Of a DNA stretch of 40,357 bases, positions 35,601-40,357 are shown in pieces (position 1 is the stretch's first letter; the number at the start of each line of letters is the position of its first letter). This stretch comes from Bacteroidales bacterium. GTDB lineage: Bacteria > Bacteroidota > Bacteroidia > Bacteroidales > WCHB1-69. The notes under the pieces were generated by a model. That model worked only from the letters and a program-made list of their open reading frames with translations, ran no database searches and had not been told where the DNA came from. The stretch is from NCBI GenBank assembly GCA_016285145.1, contig JAEEQE010000029.1, positions 1-40,357 on the forward strand, read 5' to 3'. The position numbers and the translations under genes are program-made.

Positions 35601-35608
35601 TACCTTTG
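35601..35608 (+). promoter_or_regulatory. Candidate -7 box (TACCTTTG) for the 35650 gene
   Basis: This is an exact TAnnTTTG match followed by CAGCC, 41 bases before the ATG at 35650. It begins where the terminator T-run ends, so the -33 region would lie inside the terminator hairpin. Confidence 0.6.
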
Positions 35609-35649
35609 CAGCCATAATAAAAACGATTAACCAATAAAATCCTCATAGT

Positions 35650-36132
35650 ATGAAAAAAGCTGTTTTTACTCTCTCCATTGTTTTCCTTGCTTTAACGGCC
35701 ATGTCGCAATCCGACATTGTACCTGCGGGCGGCACAGCAACCGGCAGCGGCGGCAGCGCCACCTACACCATCGGACAACCCGCCATCCAGCGGGTGCAGA
35801 ACGGCAACACCTACATCATTGAGGGTGTGCAGCAGCCCTACGAGATCCAGACCGTGGGCGTGGACAACCACCCCGGCATCACGTTAGAGGCCGTCGTCTA
35901 TCCGAACCCCACCCGTAACGTGGTCCATCTGCGCATCCGCAACTATGAGATCCCCGCCGAGGGTATGACGGCACAGCTCTACGACAACAACGGCAGACTG
36001 CTACGGATTATTGATGTCACCAGTCTGGAAACCGAAATCGACATGAATGCCTACCCTTCCGCCACTTATCAGCTGCGCGTCCTGGACGGCAAAAACCTGC
36101 TGAAGACCTTCAAGGTGGTGAAGAACAGGTAG
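35650..36132 (+). CDS. Small T9SS type A secreted protein
   Basis: The protein has 160 residues. Residues 1-20 are a signal peptide (MKKAVFTLSIVFLALTAMSQ). Residues 21-70 form a short Gly/Ser-rich domain (GGTATGSGGSATYTIGQPAI, then GNTYIIEGVQQPYEIQTVGV), frequent in small Bacteroidetes surface proteins. From VVYPNPTRNVVHLRI to the end is a complete type A T9SS sorting domain (QLYDNNGRLLRIIDV, YPSATYQLRV, LLKTFKVVKNR). The mature protein after sorting-domain removal would be tiny, about 50-60 residues. It is flanked by a terminator and promoter upstream and a long hairpin downstream, so it is likely a single-gene unit. Confidence 0.88.
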   Translation: MKKAVFTLSIVFLALTAMSQSDIVPAGGTATGSGGSATYTIGQPAIQRVQNGNTYIIEGVQQPYEIQTVGVDNHPGITLEAVVYPNPTRNVVHLRIRNYEIPAEGMTAQLYDNNGRLLRIIDVTSLETEIDMNAYPSATYQLRVLDGKNLLKTFKVVKNR

Positions 36133-36145
36133 ATACAATTAACAA

Positions 36146-36214
36146 CTTACGCTGATTATATAAAGACTGTTATCCAACATTGTATAACAGTTTTTATATA
36201 ATAATTGTCGTAAG
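36146..36214 (+). terminator. Long imperfect hairpin after the 35650 gene, probable terminator
   Basis: The inner arms ACTGTTAT (36166-36173) and ATAACAGT (36184-36191) enclose a 10-base loop and are followed by T5. The stem extends outward through ATTATATAAA/TTTATATAAT and CTTACG/CGTAAG with small bulges, so each arm is nearly 30 bases. It could be a terminator, or a remnant of a small palindromic element. Confidence 0.65.
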
Positions 36215-36279
36215 GCAAACCGTTGGAATTCATTAGAATACAATAAATAAATCAATAATACAAACTAAAACAAACCACA

Positions 36280-39200
36280 ATGAAAAAAATTCTATGCTTG
36301 TTATTCGCGGTGGTGATGCCTCTGGTCGCTCTGTTCGCCCAGACACCCCAGAAGATGACGTATCAGGCCGTGGTCCGCAATGCGGGCAACAGTCTGGTGA
36401 CCAACCAGAACGTCTCGGCGAGAATCTCGATCCTGCAAGGCAGTGAAACCGGGGCTCCCGTCTATGTGGAAACGCACAACGTGACCACAAACGCCAACGG
36501 CCTGATGACCCTGGAAGTTGGCAGTGGATCGCCCACAACAGGCACGTTTGCCAATATCAACTGGGCAAACGGTCCGTTCTTCCTGAAATCGGAGATTGAT
36601 CCGGACGGCGGCATCAGCTACAGCATCACAGGTGTGCAGCAGTTGATGAGCGTGCCGTATGCCCTATATGCCGCCAAGGCCGGCAACGTGCCCGCCTTCG
36701 CGGTGGTGCCCACCGACACAGGCTATGTGGTGACCATTACCCAGGACGGAGCCACCCCGCAAACCTTCATCCTGCGCAACGGCACGCCCGGACCGCAAGG
36801 TCCCCAAGGTCCTCAAGGTGCCCCGGGTGTTGGCATTCCGCAAACCATCTCCTTGAACGGAAATGTACTGACCCTCTCTGATGGCGGCGGCACCGTGACG
36901 ATCCCCATCCCGACAGTGCCCACCAACGTGAGCGCCTTCAACAATGACGCAGGCTACATCACAATGGATTCTATCCCTACTATTCCCACTGTCCCCACCA
37001 ACGTGAGCGCCTTCCAAAACGACGCTGGTTATATCACGCAGGCAGCGGTGCCCACAAATGTGAGCCAGCTGCAAAACGATGCTGGCTATCTCACCTCGTT
37101 CTCCGAGCAACAGATTCTGTCCATCAGCAATGACACCATTTACCTGACAGGCGGCAGCTTTGTGAAACTACCCGCCGGTTTTGATGGCGATTACAACCAT
37201 TTGACCAACAAACCCAACCTTGCTCCTGTGGCAACGAGCGGGTCGTATAACGATATAACGGGAAAACCGAATTTGGCCCCTGTTGCAACGAGCGGCAATT
37301 ACAACGATCTTACTAACCGCCCGCAGATCCCGCAGATTCCGCAAAACGTGAGCGCTTTCCAGAACGATGCGGGCTACCTCACCTCCTTTACCGAGCAGCA
37401 GGTTCTGACCATCAGCAACGACACCATCTACCTGACGGGCGGCAGCTTCGTGAAACTGCCCGCCGGCTTTGATGGCGATTATAACCATTTGACCAACAAA
37501 CCCAACCTGTTCGACGGCAACTACAACAACCTGACCAACAAACCGAATCTGGCTCCCGTGGCGACGAGCGGTAACTACAACGATTTGAGCAACAAACCGC
37601 AGATTCCGACGGTGCCCACCAACGTGAGCGCTTTCACCAACGATGCAGGATATATCACATCCTTCTCAGAACAGCAGGTTCTATCCATCAGCAATGACAC
37701 GATTTACCTGACAGGCGGAAGCTTCGTGAAACTGCCCGCTAGCTTTGATGGCGATTACAACCATTTGACCAACAAACCGCAAATTCCGACGGTGCCCACC
37801 AATGTGAGCGCCTTCCAGAACGACGCGGGCTATATCACGCAGACAGCAGTGCCCACGAATGTGAGCCAACTGCAAAACGATGCCGGATACCTCACCTCGT
37901 TCACCGAGCAGCAGGTCTTGTCCATCAGCAATGACACCATCTACTTGACGGGTGGCAGCTTCGTGAAACTACCTGCTGGTTTTGATGGCGATTACAACCA
38001 TTTAACCAACAAGCCGAATCTCTTCTCCGGCGATTACAACGACCTGACCAATCGCCCGCAGATTCCGCAGATTCCGCAGAATGTGAGCGCCTTCCAAAAC
38101 GATGCCGGCTACCTCACCTCTTTCTCCGAGCAGCAGGTTTTGTCCATCAGCAACGACACCATCTACTTGACGGGTGGCAGCTTCGTAAAACTGCCCGCCA
38201 GTTTTGATGGTGATTACAACAGCCTGACAAACAAACCGCAGATTCCGACGGTTCCCACCAACGTGAGCGCCTTCCAGAACGATGCCGGCTACCTCACCTC
38301 ATTCACCGAGCAGCAGGTCTTGTCCATCAGCAACGACACCATTTACCTGACGGGTGGCAGCTTCGTGAAACTGCCCGCCACCGATGGCCTTGACAACCTC
38401 GCCAACCAGATCAACACGCTGCAGCAGCAGATTGATGAAATAAATTTCGAGTGCGGGACTTCCACTGTGAAGGACTACGACGGCAACGAGTATAACACCG
38501 TGAAGATTGGCAACCAATGCTGGACAAAGGAGAACCTGCGCACCACACACTACAGCGACGGCACCAGCATTGACCTGGGCAGTGACTCGAGCACTACCAC
38601 GGCCTACCGCTACAATCCCGGTGGCAATGCAAACAACGTGCCCACCCAAGGCTATCTCTACAACTGGAAGGCGGTTATGTACAACTCTTCTTCCAGCAAC
38701 ATGAACCCCAGCGGGGTACAGGGCATCTGCCCCACCGGCTGGCACGTGCCGAGCATTTCCGAATGGACGCAGCTCCTCGGCTACATGAACAGCCAGAGCC
38801 AGTATATGTGTGACGGTTACATCGCCAAGGCGTTGGCTGCCACTTCAGGCTGGGTCAGCAATAATGGTTCCTGTACCGTTGGCAACAATCAAGAGAGCAA
38901 TAACGCTACTGGCTTTTCAGCTCTTCCCGTTGGCAGCTTCCACGGTTTCGGCTACTACAATAACGGCTACGGTGCCGGCTTTTGGGAATCCACCCAGTAC
39001 GATGACGACGCCGCCTATTGTGTCTTTATTGACCAATCCAGCAGCAACATAATATCGCTCAACATCAAAAAATACCAAGGGTATTCGGTCCGTTGCCTCC
39101 GTGACAACAGCGCCTCTGCCAGTTTGTTGGAGAACCTCGCTCCCGTTGCCTACAGCGGCGACTACAACGACCTGACCAACAAGCCGAACCTGTTTGATGG

Positions 39201-40357
39201 CAACTACAACAGCTTGACGAACAAACCGCAAATCCCGACAGTGCCCACCAACGTGAGCGCCTTCCAAAACGACGCGGGTTACATCACGCAGACAGCGGTG
39301 CCCACGAATGTGAGCCAGCTGCAGAACGATGCAGGCTACCTCACTTCCTTCACCGAGCAACAGGTTTTGTCCATCAGCAACGACACCATTTACCTGACGG
39401 GTGGCAGCTTCGTGAAACTGCCCGCCGGTTTTGATGGCGATTATAACAGTTTGACCAACAAACCGAATCTTGCCCCTGTGGCAACCAGCGGGTCGTATAA
39501 CGATATAACGGGAAAACCGAATTTGGCTCCTGTGGCGACAAGCGGCGATTACAACGATCTTACCAACCGTCCGCAGATCCCGCAGATTCCGCAGAATGTG
39601 AGCGCTTTCCAGAACGATGCCGGTTACCTTACCTCCTTCACAGAGAGCCAAATCCTGTCCATCAGCAACGACACCATTTACCTCACCGGTGGCAGCTTCG
39701 TGAAACTGCCCGCCGGCTTCGATGGCGATTATAACAGTTTGACCAACAAACCGAATCTGTTTAACGGCGATTACAACAATTTAACGAACAAGCCAAACCT
39801 CTTCTCCGGTGATTACAACGACTTGACCAACAAACCCACTTTCACCGAATCGCAGATTCTGACCATTAGCAACGATACGATTTACCTCACCGGTGGCAGC
39901 TTCGTGAAACTGCCCACGGCGGAAGGCTTTAGCGGCAGCTACAACGATTTGACCGATAAACCGAATCTCTTCTCCGGTGATTACAACGACTTGACCAACA
40001 AACCCACCTTTACCGAATCGCAGATCCTGACCATCAGCAACGATACGATTTACCTCACCGGTGGCAGCTTCGTGAAACTGCCCACGGCGGAAGGCTTCAG
40101 CGGCAGCTACAACGATTTGACCGACAAACCGAATCTCTTCTCTGGAGACTACAACGACCTTTCTAACCGCCCACAGATCCCGCAGATTCCGCAGAATGTG
40201 AGCGCCTTCCAGAACGACGCCGGATATCTCACATCCTTTACCGAGAGCCAGATTCTGACCATCAGCAATGACACGATCTTCCTTACCGGTGGCAGCTTCG
40301 TGAAACTGCCCACGGCGGAAGGCTTCAGCGGGAGCTGCAGCGATTCGACCGAGACAC
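36280..40357 (+). CDS. Secreted fibre-like repeat protein with collagen-like, tail-fibre-like and FISUMP modules (partial)
   Basis: ATG at 36280; the frame is open to the window end, giving 1359 residues without a stop. Residues 1-20 are a signal peptide (MKKILCLLFAVVMPLVALFA). About 22-130 are a conserved Bacteroidetes N-domain (KMTYQAVVRNAGNSLVTNQN, LMSVPYALYAAKAG). Residues 168-185 are collagen-like (GPQGPQGPQGAPG). Long arrays then combine PTNVSAFQNDAGYIT, LSISNDTIYLTGGSFVKLP and YNDLTNKPNL units, similar to repeats of phage tail fibres and related surface fibres. A short coiled coil (about 702-723) leads to a FISUMP domain (about 724-942: GNQCWTKENLRT, GICPTGWHVPSISEW, SVRCLRDN), after which the arrays resume. 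No C-terminal anchor is visible because the gene runs off the end. A surface fibre or adhesin is likely, and the binding partner is unknown. Confidence 0.85.
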   Translation, partial: MKKILCLLFAVVMPLVALFAQTPQKMTYQAVVRNAGNSLVTNQNVSARISILQGSETGAPVYVETHNVTTNANGLMTLEVGSGSPTTGTFANINWANGPFFLKSEIDPDGGISYSITGVQQLMSVPYALYAAKAGNVPAFAVVPTDTGYVVTITQDGATPQTFILRNGTPGPQGPQGPQGAPGVGIPQTISLNGNVLTLSDGGGTVTIPIPTVPTNVSAFNNDAGYITMDSIPTIPTVPTNVSAFQNDAGYITQAAVPTNVSQLQNDAGYLTSFSEQQILSISNDTIYLTGGSFVKLPAGFDGDYNHLTNKPNLAPVATSGSYNDITGKPNLAPVATSGNYNDLTNRPQIPQIPQNVSAFQNDAGYLTSFTEQQVLTISNDTIYLTGGSFVKLPAGFDGDYNHLTNKPNLFDGNYNNLTNKPNLAPVATSGNYNDLSNKPQIPTVPTNVSAFTNDAGYITSFSEQQVLSISNDTIYLTGGSFVKLPASFDGDYNHLTNKPQIPTVPTNVSAFQNDAGYITQTAVPTNVSQLQNDAGYLTSFTEQQVLSISNDTIYLTGGSFVKLPAGFDGDYNHLTNKPNLFSGDYNDLTNRPQIPQIPQNVSAFQNDAGYLTSFSEQQVLSISNDTIYLTGGSFVKLPASFDGDYNSLTNKPQIPTVPTNVSAFQNDAGYLTSFTEQQVLSISNDTIYLTGGSFVKLPATDGLDNLANQINTLQQQIDEINFECGTSTVKDYDGNEYNTVKIGNQCWTKENLRTTHYSDGTSIDLGSDSSTTTAYRYNPGGNANNVPTQGYLYNWKAVMYNSSSSNMNPSGVQGICPTGWHVPSISEWTQLLGYMNSQSQYMCDGYIAKALAATSGWVSNNGSCTVGNNQESNNATGFSALPVGSFHGFGYYNNGYGAGFWESTQYDDDAAYCVFIDQSSSNIISLNIKKYQGYSVRCLRDNSASASLLENLAPVAYSGDYNDLTNKPNLFDGNYNSLTNKPQIPTVPTNVSAFQNDAGYITQTAVPTNVSQLQNDAGYLTSFTEQQVLSISNDTIYLTGGSFVKLPAGFDGDYNSLTNKPNLAPVATSGSYNDITGKPNLAPVATSGDYNDLTNRPQIPQIPQNVSAFQNDAGYLTSFTESQILSISNDTIYLTGGSFVKLPAGFDGDYNSLTNKPNLFNGDYNNLTNKPNLFSGDYNDLTNKPTFTESQILTISNDTIYLTGGSFVKLPTAEGFSGSYNDLTDKPNLFSGDYNDLTNKPTFTESQILTISNDTIYLTGGSFVKLPTAEGFSGSYNDLTDKPNLFSGDYNDLSNRPQIPQIPQNVSAFQNDAGYLTSFTESQILTISNDTIFLTGGSFVKLPTAEGFSGSCSDSTET
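37080..40357 (+). repeat. Repeat arrays of the fibre gene
   Basis: The unit encoding ISNDTI(Y/F)LTGGSFVKLP occurs 11 times (first near 37117, last near 40253), with YNDLTNKP/YNSLTNKP spacers and NVSAFQNDAGY units between. The array is split by the FISUMP segment at about 38446-39105. At the right end a 168-base period is regular, with copies starting at 39799, 39967 and 40135. Many copies are near-identical at DNA level. Confidence 0.88.

Noticed and set aside
37080-40357. Possible CRISPR array, because of many short repeats
   Set aside because: Repeats are in frame, protein-coding, of unequal length and without unique spacers of constant size; no cas genes are present.
36280-40357. Prophage origin of the fibre gene
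   Set aside because: There is a signal peptide and a Bacteroidetes N-domain, and no integrase, capsid, tail or lysis gene is nearby in the window. It is kept only as a tail-fibre-like architecture.
1-40357. tRNA or rRNA genes
   Set aside because: Reading both strands of the intergenic gaps, none of which exceeds about 230 bases, I found no cloverleaf or conserved rRNA segment. A dedicated search was not possible.

Overview
The window reads as an uncultured member of the Bacteroidota, most likely order Bacteroidales. The evidence is several proteins with type IX secretion (T9SS) C-terminal sorting domains, a GldH-like lipoprotein, a Bacteroidetes-type RNase HI with an N-terminal viroplasmin-like domain, A-rich gene leaders without Shine-Dalgarno sequences, and promoter boxes of the Bacteroidetes form TAnnTTTG. 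No rRNA, tRNA, CRISPR array or complete insertion sequence was seen. The taxonomic call is inference.

Layout. (1) 1-4340, minus strand: two tandem paralogous secreted proteins with type B (gliding-motility-type) C-termini; the left one runs off the window. (2) 4359-5081, minus: a remnant of an Rpn-family nuclease/transposase gene, then RNase HI. (3) 5167-7274, plus: compact operon gldH-like, ruvX, def, lipoprotein. (4) 7271-9387, minus: operon of a degenerate adenylation-domain protein, a membrane protein and rnhB. (5) 9501-19271, plus: one giant T9SS-secreted adhesin-like protein of 3256 residues built from about 45 repeats. (6) 19338-25173, plus: leuS, a flippase, a TlyA-type methyltransferase and a DUF2461 protein, ending at a bidirectional terminator. 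(7) 25264-28896, minus: aquaporin, sodium:solute symporter and pgi. (8) 29017-35546, plus: an MMPL-transporter/PlsC-acyltransferase fusion, a phytoene-desaturase-like oxidoreductase and a B12-binding radical SAM protein, which together look like a lipid or pigment tailoring and export set. (9) 35650-40357, plus: a small T9SS cargo protein, then a very repetitive fibre protein with collagen-like, tail-fibre-like and FISUMP modules that runs off the right end.

How they fit together. Housekeeping genes (leuS, def, ruvX, rnhA, rnhB, pgi) are interleaved with large cell-surface proteins. At least four proteins show T9SS-type C-termini or close paralogy to one, and the repeat-rich fibre protein is another secreted candidate, so the strain invests heavily in surface display. 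Both window ends fall inside repeated sequence, so the window may be one whole assembly contig broken at repeats. The most interesting items are the mosaic divergence of the paralog pair, the 633-bp triple-domain amplification inside the giant gene, the FISUMP module embedded in a tail-fibre-like array, and the three-domain MMPL-PlsC-methyltransferase-like fusion with its redox partners.
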